A DNA stretch of 64,000 bases from contig CP136065.1 in NCBI GenBank assembly GCA_032622095.1, positions 155,751,577 through 155,815,576 of the forward strand, written 5' to 3'. This document shows, one piece after another, positions 38,648 through 51,160 of the stretch. This DNA comes from Siphonodentalium dalli (Eukaryota; Mollusca; Scaphopoda; Gadilida; Siphonodentaliidae). A model generated the notes under the pieces. The model had not been told where the DNA came from. It saw only the letters and a list, made by a program, of their open reading frames with translations, and did not search any database. How positions within the stretch are numbered: position 1 is the stretch's first letter; each line of letters opens with the position of its first letter. The position numbers and the translations under genes are program-made.

Positions 38648-39113
38648 TTAAAGATGCATAATCCGAATTAAAGCTCCCAAATGACTATTTCTTTGGCTTC
38701 GGGGGTAAACAAAATTTGATTCGAGTCGATGAACCCACCCATCAAAGCTCATAGTGATCACATATCGATTTTTTAAATTTGTTAATTCCCAAGATATGTA
38801 ATTTTTGGCGGCCTGTCAAATAATCGTTAAGCCGACGGTCTCGGAACAAATTTCGGATGAAGATGGATAACTCCAGAATCAAGTGGCTTTGGGTGTTGGA
38901 TATTTGACAATCCGGCCAAATAAAGAATTTCGTTGAACAATATGTTGACAAATAACACGTTTTGGTAAATTTTATACTATAGTTTACTGTGGTAGCTGGT
39001 GGTAGCATTAATTTTGGGGCAATTAATCGATTCTGATAACTATTTCCAAAAAAAATTGTTGTTGTTGGAATCTGATGATATAGGGACAGTCGAATCGGAT
39101 TAGGTACCTTTAA
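38648..39113. mobile_element. MITE family 4, copy 1 (TTAA-flanked, about 466 bp)
   Basis: TTAA lies at both ends (38648 and 39110). The interior CTATTTCTTTGGCTTCGGGG and GATTCGAGTCGATGAACCC match 48149-48630, and the stretch at about 38750-38970 is repeated in reverse at 55229-55450. A 165-codon minus frame overlaps it, but because its peptide is shared with other repeat copies I do not call a gene. Confidence 0.7.
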
Positions 39114-39929
39114 CTCTCTATGAATGTAAATACACGAGCACGTGCGCAGAGTGCCGTTTTGCCATTTTGTTATCGAGTCATCGTTAACTCTCAAAGTGAA
39201 CACAAAAGCTACTTCCAATGTCTTTAGCGATAGATTCATATATCACATCCATTATTAATAACACATTTCACCCACAAATATCGCATAATAGATAAGAGGT
39301 TGCACTAAGGCATTCGCATGATTGTGTCGTAATATTAGGCGTCACTCGGCATGCAGGGATATATCAAATCGAGTGTGGATGAAGAAGGTACCCAAGCCGA
39401 CACTTTTACTGACACGATATAGTTGCAATTCGTGCCACAATCGGTGTCAGTTAATGCCGTTAGAACGACACAAAATATGCTGGGATGCTCAGAATGCTGG
39501 GATGTACATGTACATACGAGAGCTAATATATTATAGTGAAAATAATATATATGCAATAGTTCCAAGAATTTGTTTCACAATTATACTATAAATGCTTGTT
39601 CTGTCAGTTCAATAGTACCACACTATGATATGATAATTTACTATCCTACATGTTACACGGACATGGCTCATTCTTGCTTCCATATTATGTCTACGTAATT
39701 TGGAAGGAGATAATTTAGAATGAAAAATATACGAAATATTGATATATCGGCGTCATCTGTTCTGAAAAATACTTTCCATGCATGGTCACATCTATTTCCC
39801 AGCTCTTTGTTTCTACTTTATCAGGAATAGACTACAGCGGAATGCTCTTTTTTGTTACATGCCATATGCAATGGCTATTTTTTGGGGGGACCCAAACATC
39901 TTGTTCAAAGTTGTTTGTGACTTCAATGC

Positions 39930-40034
39930 GTCTCTCTGTGACATATAGTGCTCGTAGAAAGGTAGTTCACCCGGAAAAAAAATCAAAAGCTATATTATAT
40001 GGTGTATTTTTGGAGCGCAAATCGCCATGTTGCT
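39930..40034 (+). repeat. 255-bp unit, partial third copy
   Basis: TGACATATAGTGCTCGTAGA and GGAGCGCAAATCGCCATG end in TTGCTTTAA, matching the 3' part of 9077-9334. The piggyBac-like MITE begins at its terminal TTAA. Confidence 0.65.
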
Positions 40035-40434
40035 TTAACCCTTTACCCAACAAACCGGCCAAAACCGGCCAAATAAAGCTTCAACAGCCTAAAATATCTT
40101 CGGTCTGTCTCAATAGAACCATACAAATATGGATATCATTGGAACCGGCTCCTTGACCACATTGTGATAGTTACAGTTATGCCCTGTGCCAATGCATTCT
40201 CTTATATATGCGAGTCGACCATAGGTCGCCTCGCATATATAAGAGAATGCATTGGCCTAAAAAAAATATTTTTTTAACACTTTTTACCATTTTTTCTTAC
40301 ATTCTTTAACAATTTTATAATTTTTAATGTGTTAAGCCAATGCATTCTCTTATATATTCGAGGCGACCTATGGTCGACTCGCATATATAAGAGAATGCAT
40401 TGGCACAGGGCCGTTCTGTTGGGTAAAGGGTTAA
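40035..40434. mobile_element. piggyBac-like MITE, copy 2 (400 bp)
   Basis: Nearly identical to 12724-13111, with the same TTAA flanks, termini and double hairpin. It differs mainly by a short T-rich insertion after the first hairpin. The high identity implies fairly recent activity. Confidence 0.92.
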
Positions 40435-41474
40435 GACTTTTCCATCATATAGACATTATATATAAATGTTGAGAGAATTCATTGTGAGATATCAGAAGCT
40501 TTAGCCAAATGATGTGCACATATAGAATCTTAATCACACATTAATCCTGATCTTGGCATATATACCGTGAATATAGCAGTTGACATCGCGAGTTTTACAA
40601 GGGGGCGCAGTTTGTAAGGTGCATGGCGTATTATATGCCGTTATGTCGAGAGACGGATAAGCTGGTTCTATAATGCCTGTAAGCGCGGATTTTTGAAAGG
40701 CCTTTCTTCAACTCGTGACCCATAAAAATGACTGCATCGCGATATGGGCCATATGGCGTAACGAATGGAAAGACTCTGAGCCAAACCATCGCGTGTGCTA
40801 CACGATACTGGATATAATTGAAAAAGTAATCTGCATGCTGTGCAATATGATACCTCAATTTTGATCAAATATGTCAAATTCGTTGTAATGAGAAATAAAT
40901 TATTCAAGAGCAAATCCAAATTAGATAATATAAGTCTTGTAATTATGGTCTTCAAATTGTGCAGTATACCAGCAATGCTGTCCATGGCATAAACATAATA
41001 TATAGTACTTTGAATACTGCTACATGTAATACCTCATATTATATGTATACACTCAGTTTTTCAAAGTTCTGGACTGAGAATCGGTAGAACATACTACCCC
41101 ATCCTGTCACTGTTATACTAGAAATAATGTTCACAAAAATGATGCAATATACTACATATAGCCATATTGCATTTATGGCGTTTTTGGTTCAAATTCGCGA
41201 CAAAGTTCCATATTAAGAGCCAATATTGTATGGCATCGAGCCTCGAGGTACCCCTCAAGAGACGTGTCGACATAACAGGGGGTTTGGGATGTCTCAGCAC
41301 CCTCACCAACTTTGACTAAAGTTTTTCAATAACTATGATGCAAACTAATTTTTTAATAGTTACTAACTCAGACCAAAAGTATCGTTGAATATTGCTTTCC
41401 AACCAGTGTGTTTAGTTTAGTTTAAACATATGTTATTGCCAACAATATTTACATACAATTGACAGAGGAATTCC

Positions 41475-41750
41475 AACATATCCTCTAGCAAATACGTTCG
41501 TAATCGACATATACTATTCACATAGGTTCATATTGGACTATTAGATTCTGAAAGAAGCCGACAGCGGGCTTATATCCGTTATTCTGTTTTATGACGCGGG
41601 CCTCAGTGAAAACACATTATAAAGAGCTTACATCTGGTAAGTCGTGAATTGGTTTATTCGTGTCAGTGTCCGCACATAATAACTTATAATACGTTATTAT
41701 GAGTCGACAATGGCACTAAAACACACTCATTTCAGTTCGTTGTGAACTCA
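41475..41750 (+). repeat. Dispersed repeat family 5, copy 1
   Basis: It matches 52741-53000: CCAACATATCCTC, TTTTATG-CGCGGGCC, AGTGTC-GC/ACACATAAT and CGT-ATTATGAGTCGA, in order. The copies are diverged. Unknown class. Confidence 0.6.
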
Positions 41751-42534
41751 AATTTTATTCTACGCCGATTATGAACCTAAAACAAATCCTATTATAAGCC
41801 AATAACGCGCTTATTTTCGATATAACAGGCTGAGGAATTCATATGGAATTTCCAGGACTTGGAAAAGTATGTCGGCGCGGTTGAAAATTCCAACTTATAC
41901 ACACCCTCCCCAAACGGAGAACTGCTAGCCGCGCCCCTGCGCCCACCAATTAGCTAAACAACCAGAGGCCACCAGCATATCCATGACATTACAGAAAGTC
42001 CAGTTGAGCGGCATTGGCGTACAAACATAAATCCACACACCTAGGAGTGTGTCAAGAATCAATATAGGAAAACCTGTGGGTCGATTCTTTGTGGTGGTAT
42101 TTAGGTGAGGATGTAGTGTATAAAGATACGCCTGTGGACGAGCCGTTGATTCGGGTTCATCGAGTAACTCTTTTATAGATATAATCTAGACGTAGGTGGG
42201 GTAGATTGCTCAGTATAAATTAGAACCTTATTTTATTCACCATATCAACATTTTATCGGTGGTAAAAGTCTAGGGTGGAAACTTTCATAGTTCCACACTC
42301 ATCTGAAGAAGGTGTCATGTTTTTATCGGTGGGCAATGAAATCAACCTATATATATATAACATACACCATTAAAAGATGCTCATCCCGATTAGACGCAAT
42401 ATACAGCTATACTGTATGTACGTTTTATATGCAAAAACAATAATACGATCACTCGTATGAGGTTTAGATGGTCATGTATCGAATAAGAAGTTTCAGTTTG
42501 ATTATCTTAGTGTGACGGTGATGACATCAGACAT

Positions 42535-42680
42535 GCATGACGATGTCGACGGCAACGAAGAAGACGACGACGATGACGATGGTGATAACGAGGACGATGA
42601 TGATTACGATGATGATGTCGACAATTTAAACCATGATGACGACCATGATGGTGACGATAATGGATGACGATGATGACGAG
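42535..42680. repeat. GAY trinucleotide tract
   Basis: Imperfect GAT/GAC repeats. Similar in type to the tract at 11786 but on the opposite phase and shorter. Confidence 0.9.
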
Positions 42681-43064
42681 TGGATATGCATGTAAATATG
42701 TTGTTTTGCTCTATATTCGGTACATACTTGTACTATTGAGTATTATATTAGTTTCGACTTTTTGTCTGGTAATTTAGTCATCTGTATGATAAAGAGCATT
42801 TGTGTTTTTGTTGTCGAAAATCTGTAGTGGTTAAAGAGTATTCTCAGTAATATTTCTTATATCGCATCGTTTTGGACGCTTTAGATTGATCCATTGTATG
42901 TGTGTATGTTGTGAATGGCTAAAAATTTATTGAAAGAAACAATTTTTATATACCTAGATAGTCAGTAGAAAATTGTCTTCGGAAGTTTTAACTCATTTGG
43001 TGTCAAATCCAATGGAGCACCTTTAAAGAGGTATTTTTTTCCATTTGTGGGATAAAACATACAG

Positions 43065-45566
43065 GTCCGAATCGGCATCTCCAGTTTAGACCTAGTTTAA
43101 ACTACCAGTTTAAACTGGGTTTTAGTAGTAAAACCAAGTTTTTCTCAACCGCTGGGACGACAGAGATTTGGTCGATTGCGTTACCTGTGGGCCACACTTG
43201 TCCAATTGCAAGAATAGAAGGCGTGGTCTGTCTGTTTATTATCGCTACTTGTCAATTCATTGTCCGGTCACGCGACCTGTTGTCGCTATTTTATCTCCTA
43301 ATCAGGGGAATAATCCGTGCGCTTTGAGAAATCACGACGAATGCACGGTCTGTTGTATAACGGTTAGATATTATCTAATATCATGGACGAAGGTGACTTT
43401 TGGAACTCAAAAATATCTCTTGAGGGCATGGGTGGGGGCCCGCCACAAATACCCCATAGAAACACCACCACCCCGGGGGTACCATCCGGACGGGTAAAAA
43501 TGGGGTATGGACCATTTTTGAGAACGGGAAGGATTTCGGCGAATTTGATGGCATGAATGGGTGGCTCGCCCATAATACCCGATAGAAACATCACCCCTCA
43601 CCCCGGGATAACAGGGGTATGGACGGTAAGGATTTAGGCTAATTAATTTGTCAGCAGGAGTGGGTGGCACGATCAAAATACACCATAGAACCACCCCTAC
43701 CCACCCCTCACCGGGGGGAGGGGTTCCACCAGAGGAGGTGGAAATTGGGTACGCCCAAATACCGAATAGAAATACCCCAACCCTCACCCCCGGGGAAGGG
43801 TACCTCAAATAACGCATATAAACACCCCACCCCTCACATCCGGGTGGGGTGGGGTGGGTTACCACCCGAGGGGTGAAGATGGGATATGAACCATGTTCGA
43901 GAACGGTAAGGATTTCGGCCAATTTGACGACAGGGGTGTGTGGCCCGCTCCAATATCCCATATAGACACCATACCCTCATCCCTGGAGGGAACCACCCTG
44001 CTGGGGTGAAAATGGGGTATGGAGCATTTTATTAATTATTCGCAAAAACATGCCTCTGTTGGTCAATATTACGGCATGTGTAGGTGGCCCGCCCCAAATA
44101 CCCCATATAATGGGGTATGGACCGTTATCGAGAACGGTAAGGATTTCGGCCAATATGACGTCATTGGTGGGCGGGCCGCCCTCAAATATAGTCATAGAAA
44201 CACCCCCACCCTTACCGCGGATGGTTCTACCCGAGCGGGTGAAAACGGGGTCCGGGTGGGGTGGGGTGTTTCTATGGGGGGCATTTGGGATGTGTCACCC
44301 ACAGTTCTCGAAAATGGTCCATATCCTATTTCACCCCATCGGGGTGGTACATCCGGGTGAGGGTGTTTCTAGGAGGTAGTTGGAGCGGGCTACCACACTG
44401 CTGACGTCAAATTGACCGAAATCCTTACCGTTCTTGAAAATGGTCCATACCACATTTTCACCTCCTGAGGTGGTTCCCCCAGCGTTCAGGGGTGGGCTAT
44501 TTCTATGGGACATTTGAGCGGGCCATCCATCCATGTCGTCAATTGGCCGAAATCCTTACCAGTCTCGAAAATGGTCCATATCCCACGTTCACCTCCTCGG
44601 TGGTACCCCCCCCCCCCGGATGTGAGGGGTTGGGTGTTTCTATGGGTTATTTGGGGCGAGCCACCCACCCATACTATCAAATTGGCTGAAATCCTTACAG
44701 TTCTCCAAAATAGTCCATACTCCACCCCCTCAGGGTGGCCGTTACCCTCCCCCGGGTGAAGGCTGGGGTGTCTCTGATGGGTATTTGGGCGGGCCACCAA
44801 CCCATGCGTCAAATTGACCGAAAGAGACCTTTTTGTGAATAAGTAATCAGTTTCAAAAGTCATGTTCGTGGCTAACGTGTCAATCTGATCAGTCCGATCC
44901 CGCCATGCTCTCAGCCGCCAAATCGACATCCGAACGAGAGAATTGCAAACAGACATATATAGCAAGAAATTATCCATCACACTGGCACATATTTTGTTAG
45001 AATTTATCTCATAAGTAGCGACATCGCCTCCCCGAATTCCACTAAGACTCTCCTGCATCTACATTGAGTGACAAACGCCCGCGCATAAACGCCTCCCCCA
45101 ATTCAAAATAAACACTCCCATATTCACGAAGAAACAACATCAATATTGGGCGAAAAATATCGGCCGAATAATTAAACCCAAAAAACTAGGTTTTAGTCAA
45201 ACCTGGGGTAGGGTGGTTTAACTTTGAAATTTTTTCAAAGTATATTTAAAGGTGTATGATCGAGGCGAGACGTATGGTACGTATAAATCATATATACCTA
45301 AGCTTATACTGATGACTATATAGCCAATTCACCACAAACAATTAGTAATATTACCATAACTTTATCACGTTAATAAAACCTAGTTTCAACTTAGACTGAG
45401 TTTATCACAAAACTTGGTTTAAGTACGCTAAAACCCAGTTTTACTCCCATAAACCTGGTTTAACTACTGTAAAACCAAGTTTAAACCCTACTTAAACCTA
45501 GTTTAAACTGGAGTTAAACCTGGTCTAGAATAAAACCTAGTCTAAACCAGAGATGCCGATTCGGAC
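43065..45566. mobile_element. GC-rich 2.5-kb foldback element with target-site duplication
   Basis: Inverted termini GTCCGAATCGGCATCTC and GAGATGCCGATTCGGAC are flanked on both sides by CATACAG (43058-43064 and 45567-45573). If the ends are taken as GG and CC, the duplication is ATACA. Inside the ends are GTTTAAAC-containing repeats (short on the left, long on the right, about 45180-45560), then a G+C-rich repeat read forward to about 44240 and reverse after it (CCCCATAGAAACACC, GGTATGGACCATTTT, GGTAAGGATTTCGGCCAAT). There is no transposase frame. The open frames across it are compositional. Confidence 0.85.
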
Positions 45567-45688
45567 CATACAGTCTATAATGACGGGTCTAAGCTTTGTC
45601 TCGTTTAATATTTCATATATATATATTTACGCGTCTCACTGCGCGTGATGCGGATAAATAGTTATATAATGTAAGCATAACATTGTAG

Positions 45689-46226
45689 ATTATTGTAGAT
45701 CATGCCACGAATCTCTACTATGGCTAACGCCCGTAGAGATCATATTCCACCAGTACATAACCTTGGAACTCTTTGAAGTTTTGTCAGGGAACTTTATTAA
45801 GTCTAAAAATAGCGTGGGGAATATATTTCTTAGTTAATATATCTTCCTTAATAATGTATATTACTGCATGTAGGTGAATGTCCCAACTCAAAATTTCATG
45901 CCTTTCTATGACTTTGTGAGCCGATATCGCAATAAACATTGAATTAATTACACAGGAGAGATTCCATAATTGTAAGCGACGCAAAGCAAAATCGCTCCCA
46001 AATTCACTTCAATCGTGAAGGTTCGAGTTCGGACCTTCACCTATAGTGAAGTACATTATTAAGGAACAGTTAGTAACTAAGAAATATATTCCCCGCGTTA
46101 TTTTTTCGACTTCATAAGGTTCCCTGTCAAAACTTCAAAAAGTTCCAAGGTTTTGTACTCGTGGAATATGATCTCTCCGCGGGCGTTAGCCAGAGTAGAG
46201 ATTCATGGCATGATCGAAGATTATTG
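45689..46226. mobile_element. Foldback element with about 190-base arms
   Basis: GATCATGCCACGAATCTC, GGCTAACGCCCG, ATATTCCAC, CCTTGGAACT and GGGAATATATTTCTTAGTTA appear on the left and as reverse complements in mirror order on the right. The unpaired centre is about 150 bases. Termini and target duplication are not clear. Confidence 0.8.
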
Positions 46227-47186
46227 GTGGTCTTCTTGAGACAAGCATGGCTGATGTAATTGGTTGGAGGCAAACAACGATAAGGCGGAAGCAGACTCGT
46301 CGATAGGCTGGTACACAGACTATCGCATGGAGTATAGACTGGTACTCAGACTATTGCATGTAACGATCGGTCTCAATATAGCGTGACAACGGAATGTTTC
46401 AAGGCAACGCTCCATTATACTCGATCTGATGTGTTAGGACATCTCGACTTCTTCAACTGCTACTCCGTAGACGCAAATATATTAATGTATTCTCACGTGA
46501 TATCTGAAGACAGTGACAACATTTCTTGTGTCTCTTCTGACATGTTTTACAAACGAGATATCGGGATCCACTCTGTTATTCAATTTAGAACGTGGTGATA
46601 TTGGATGCCAATTGTTTCTATCGATTACCAAAACGAAAGAAGTTGTCGTATGCCAACGTTTAAGTATATACATCTCTTGGTAGGTAGCCGTTGTGTAGTG
46701 GCCGTTTGTGGTCACATAGGTCAATCATAGCTTCAAGGGTATCATCTCTTTGTGACAGAGTTTACCCCGCTAGTCGCGCCGCGGTAGGAATGAGATGATT
46801 TATAATGGAGCTGCCTGAGAATAAAACCAAATTATATCGGATCTGACCGCGGGTTTTTCTTGGATACAATTACGACTATACATTTATCTATTCGTAGTCA
46901 TAAAATTCACGTATATGGCAAAACATTTCTTAAGAAGAAAGACGACGATTAATTAGGATTAATGAATACGGCAATATATGGAGCGTGTGTGATTTTCGCT
47001 ATACAGAGTCTACACGATCTAGCAGATTAAGGACAACGCATACGCCGTACAACACTCTTATATTCAATTAGCCTATGGAGGATAGTTGTCCGAGGGTTCA
47101 TACATATGTGATTGATGTATGATACAACAAAACTAATTGTCATTATCATTAAATGAAGTTATTGATATATACAAAACGTTGTTACG

Positions 47187-47437
47187 GTTATGACACTACG
47201 GTTACAGTTAAAATGTGCGCTTGATGACGTAGTATACCCTAAACGTACCGACGTAGTACACTGAACTTAATCGTAGTCTATCCGTGAGGTTTTAGAAACC
47301 TTCCCCACTAACGAAGTTTCACAAACACGGATAGAGTTACGATTACGTTTTGGTCACTATACACGAAACGTCATCAAATTATGCACAGGTTCTCATTAAA
47401 GTGTGAGCACATTCTAACCGCAACTGTAGTGTCCTAA
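47187..47437. mobile_element. Palindromic element, about 251 bp
   Basis: Outer arms (GACACTACGGTTACAGTTA...TTGATGACGT) and inner arms (CGTAGTCTATCCGTG and CACGGATAGAGTTACG) are both inverted pairs. It directly abuts MITE family 1 copy 3. Confidence 0.7.
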
Positions 47438-47438
47438 C

Positions 47439-47940
47439 TTAAAGGCACGTGAGGCCTTAATTGTCGAAAATATTCATATTTGTTCCAAACACCGTAAACG
47501 GAAAAACATTAAAACGCATACAATTTCGTTCATATATACCATGACTATCGCGTAAACAGCATGTTATCATAAATACCTACTATATTTTACCTAAGCAAGA
47601 GCCTGATTGGGTTACAGAGGACAGCACCATGCTACTGGCTAATCACACACAAATGGCATAAACGCTCTTTATTAGTTCCATATCAGGAATTCACCAACAA
47701 AGAACGCTCTGTATGTTTACCAGCATAATATAAACAAACACCAGAAAAGTAACTTTTTATGCTTTTGTTTACATAACAATGGTTAAACATATGAGAATAA
47801 CATACTGTTTATGCGATATTTCTTATTTATATACGGACAAAGTCTGTCTACATTTTGATGTTCTTTCTGTTTGTGGCGGTTTTTGACGGGTGGAAATATT
47901 TTCACAGGATACCCACCGCCAAGGCCAACCGTACCTTTAA
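47439..47940 (+). mobile_element. MITE family 1, copy 3
   Basis: Same orientation as 3771-4305, with TTAA at both ends, and AACGCTCTTTATTA (about 47661) and GAACGCTCTGTATG (about 47702) inside. More diverged than copies 1 and 2. Confidence 0.8.
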
Positions 47941-48148
47941 CGGATATATGGTAACACTATTTCTGCTTGTACCAAAAGCTTAATTTAAAGATAAACGCAC
48001 TCATCCAATTAGTTTTGTTGTACCATACAGCCATCACTCGTCAAGCATCAGACAATAATTATTATCCTTAATTGGCGAGTTGAATAGAAGACGTTATAGA
48101 TGGTATATAGTGCATGGACATGTAGCTGTCTGAGAGTCAGCCAAAGGT

Positions 48149-48630
48149 TTAAAGGTACTCAATCCGATCAGAGGGTCCCCATCTCAACAGATTCCAACAA
48201 CAACAATCCAATCAGAGGGTCCTATATTGCTATTTCTTTGGCTTTGGGGGTAAAAAATATTTGATTCGAGTCGAGGAACCCATCAAACAAAGCTCAGAGT
48301 TATTAGATATTGATTTTTGAAATTTGTTATTTTCTCGAGATGAGTACTAATAATTGCCCTTAACTTTGTAATCTGCTCGAGATGTGTACACCAAAACACT
48401 ATTCAAACAGACAAGGATGGATAACTCTAAAATCAAGTGGTAATAATAACGCAATTTTGATCTGTGTTATGGGACAGAAAGAATAGAAATAACGAAACTT
48501 CAAATATCGATATCTGATCACCCTGAGCGTTGATTGGTAGGTTCCTCGACTCGAATCAATTATTTTTGTTTACCCCCAAAGCCAAAGAAATAGTAATATA
48601 GGACCCTCTGATCGGATTGAGTACCTTTAA
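48149..48630. mobile_element. MITE family 4, copy 2 (482 bp)
   Basis: A perfect inverted end of about 30 bases starts TTAAAGGTACTCAATCCG and continues GATCAGAGGGTCC, ending in TTAA on the far side. Both arms carry CTATTTCTTTGGCTTTGGGG and TTGATTCGAGTCGAGGAACC, so the arms reach about 150 bases. Left sequence near 48160-48220 repeats the GATCAGAGGGTCC block, suggesting a small internal duplication. Confidence 0.85.
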
Positions 48631-49153
48631 GTGTTCTGGTTACCCATTATATATCAATAATCGTTGGCCCAAATACATGTCAAATTACCATTGGTTTTGT
48701 TGCTTATTCGATAGTAATCATGCCGAATAGCATCGAAGCAGCCCAACAAATATACTGACAGGTGTCAATTGGGACACACTATAAAGTGTAAGTCAAGCCG
48801 AGGACGGCTCAAAATAAAAGGTGTAAGCGGGGAGGGGGTGCTAGTCGCTTTCCCCCCATTGTTTCTCAATGGATACGAATGAAATGTTTAATTTATGTCC
48901 GCGTTAGGATATGGAATACCTAAACTTTTGAAATAAAAAAGGGCAATTGGTATCTCAAGTATAGACATATTGAAATTTGTAATTTGTAAATATTAGGAAG
49001 GTTTATTTTAATCACACGTATTTCAATTTTGACACAGCGCTCGACGGTCTCTGAAATTGATTGCTTGTGTTTGTCAGGTCTTCTGCGTGACGTTCGCGAA
49101 ATAACCCGTCTTTAGTTCGCTCGTGCATACATGTGCATGATACATGTATTATA

Positions 49154-49292
49154 TGTTACAGTGTCTCCAGTTGTCTGGTATAACGTGGTACAAGGCGAGG
49201 TGGACAATACCACCCGACGTGAAGCGGAGGGTGGTATTTGTCCCGCCAAGCCTGGTACCACGCTATACCAGACAACAGGAGACACAGTAACG
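49154..49292. repeat. Palindrome, about 139 bp
   Basis: GTTAC-GTGTCTCC-GTTGTC and GGTATA-CGTGGTAC on the left are mirrored on the right. The loop lies around CCCGACGTGAAGCGGAGGG. Probably a MITE, without a clear target duplication. Confidence 0.75.
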
Positions 49293-50555
49293 TATTTACC
49301 ATGTCAACAATTTGTGACCGCGTCACACAAATGTATGATCAGCAGCGCATAAGTTTGCATGTAAATGCTAACTCTGTAAATAAAACACCAACAACGCGTG
49401 GTTCCGCGCTAAATTTTAAAACATTCTGGTGTATCAGGGGGTATATGAAGTATTTATGTACACAAGTTAAACCCTCAGATTCGAACTTCATATACCATAT
49501 CTATAGATAGCCTTACAGTGGGAATTATAGGTCATGTCTACCCCGTGGTGACAAGCTCCAAGTAACCTTACACAACAGATGTGCTGTAGGCGTCAATTAT
49601 TTGGTTGCCAATTAATAAAGACGTTTCGGTCAGAATACCATCCGGTACCGCGGGTCAATCGCCAGTCGTCACGGTGCGACAGTTTGACCGTAGTGGACTT
49701 ATGGTATTACCGGGGTCCTGAGCAGCTTTCAACGTCTTTAAATGGGTGAATTACTTAGATCATAGAGCATAGCTGTATCGAATTTGAACTATTTTCGATG
49801 AAAAATCCGTTTGGCACTCTCTGTACGCTGCATCTTTCATTGATCCCAGATTTCATATGCATGTTTGTGATGACATCTAGATGAGCTATCGTTTCTTTTC
49901 AGAATTTCGTTAGCTGAAACACATGGACTTCAGTATCCATCTTGGATTTTACTCCTTGCATCACTATATCCTTTGGCGTTATAATATACAGCCTGCATAT
50001 TTCCGCCGATAGATGGCATCTTGAATGCCATCATTTGAATTTATCGCAAAACCTTATAGACCGCACTTACGAGTAGGTAATTTTCAAATTGTACATGCAC
50101 CATGAAGCTTCATATCTATATAGGGGTAATTTGACCATGTAAGTATAGCGTGTTCTTGGTCGCGATTAAACCAGACGTCGCGTTCTGATACTGTGGAAAT
50201 CACGTTCGTTGACGTTTTCGTCGTTTCTCACGCGATCTTGTGAAGTGTCATACATGAATCGGTAGACTCTACAAGTATTTTTGCCACGTAACTGTATATG
50301 TACACCGAACGTTGCATTATGGCGGCATGTTTCAGTATAACGAGTGACGGATTTGTTGGTTTCTCGACCTAACGGAATGAAACATTGTCATCATATATAT
50401 GTAAGATATTTAGTTTACCTCAAATATATGCAGATGCATACGTATTTTTGAAGTTTCAATATTAAATTTATAATATTTCCCAAATATACGTGATTAATTA
50501 TTTGTAAAATAGTTCATGGGTGATCTGATGCATACATCTTTTTTCTTGTAATTAG

Positions 50556-50687
50556 TCGCAAACCGACTTTGACAACAACTCATGCTGGTTCGAAAACCTG
50601 CATGGGCTCATTGGGCAGTGCAGACGAATATATAGCAACCAAGAGGTTAACGTTGACGTCGTCGCTAAAAATGTTGTCAATAGAACG
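50556..50687 (+). CDS. Possible 44-codon internal exon, unknown protein
   Basis: The acceptor TTTTTTCTTGTAATTAG and donor ACG|GTGAGT frame a 132-base stretch open in phase 0 from edge to edge (44 codons). It begins SQTDFDNNSCWFENLHGL and ends VVAKNVVNRT. It has two cysteines and one potential N-glycosylation site in NNS, giving an extracellular look, but I recognise no domain. A weak acceptor at about 50854 would continue in frame for 19 codons to a stop. It lies on the strand opposite the receptor, inside its first intron. It could be chance. Confidence 0.3.
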
Positions 50688-50692
50688 GTGAG

Positions 50693-51160
50693 TATTTGAT
50701 GCCATTCTACATAGTGTGACAGTAGGTTTACTCTACTGTGGGTGGATGCGATGCGCATCGATACATCATTTTAAGTTTTTACATGATATATTATTCAATT
50801 GTGAAGCAATACACTTTATGTACACCAAAGCCTGTGTTCAAACTAAAGTTTTTAGTTTACATGCCGCACTAAAGACAACACCTTCGAACCTGCACCAAAG
50901 TCTTCTGGTCTCTGACCTTACGATGTAATCCAAAACGCTACCGACTGGACTATTGCGCATCCCGAATGAAGGCCTGCATGCTGTTTACCAGTAAGTTTCG
51001 TGTCTTATCGTCATTTCTATTTTATTTCAACTGTATTTGATGTCATGTCCTATATTGTGACAATTGGCCTAATAATGATGAGGGAATGCGATTCATCTCG
51101 AGACATCGTTTTAATGTTTAAATGATATAGTATTCAAATGCGAAACAATACACAACATCA
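50693..51160 (+). repeat. Diverged tandem duplication of about 340-base spacing
   Basis: TATTTGATG-CAT...ATTGTGAC... GATGCGAT-CATC...ATGATATA-TATTCAA...GAA-CAATACAC at about 50693-50822 is repeated at about 51034-51155. It begins just after the donor of the possible exon at 50556. Confidence 0.55.

Noticed and set aside
38742-39239. 165-codon minus-strand frame
   Set aside because: Overlaps a TTAA-flanked MITE and recurs in other repeat copies; no known domain.
43407-45058. Frames of up to 190 codons in the GC-rich element
   Set aside because: Both strands are open because of G+C-rich repeats; no domain, and the frames cross repeat boundaries.
50552-50758. Hydrophobic minus-strand frame as a second receptor exon
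   Set aside because: It lacks the YMAI start and the TM4 tryptophan/proline pattern expected after DR; likely the antisense of another stretch.
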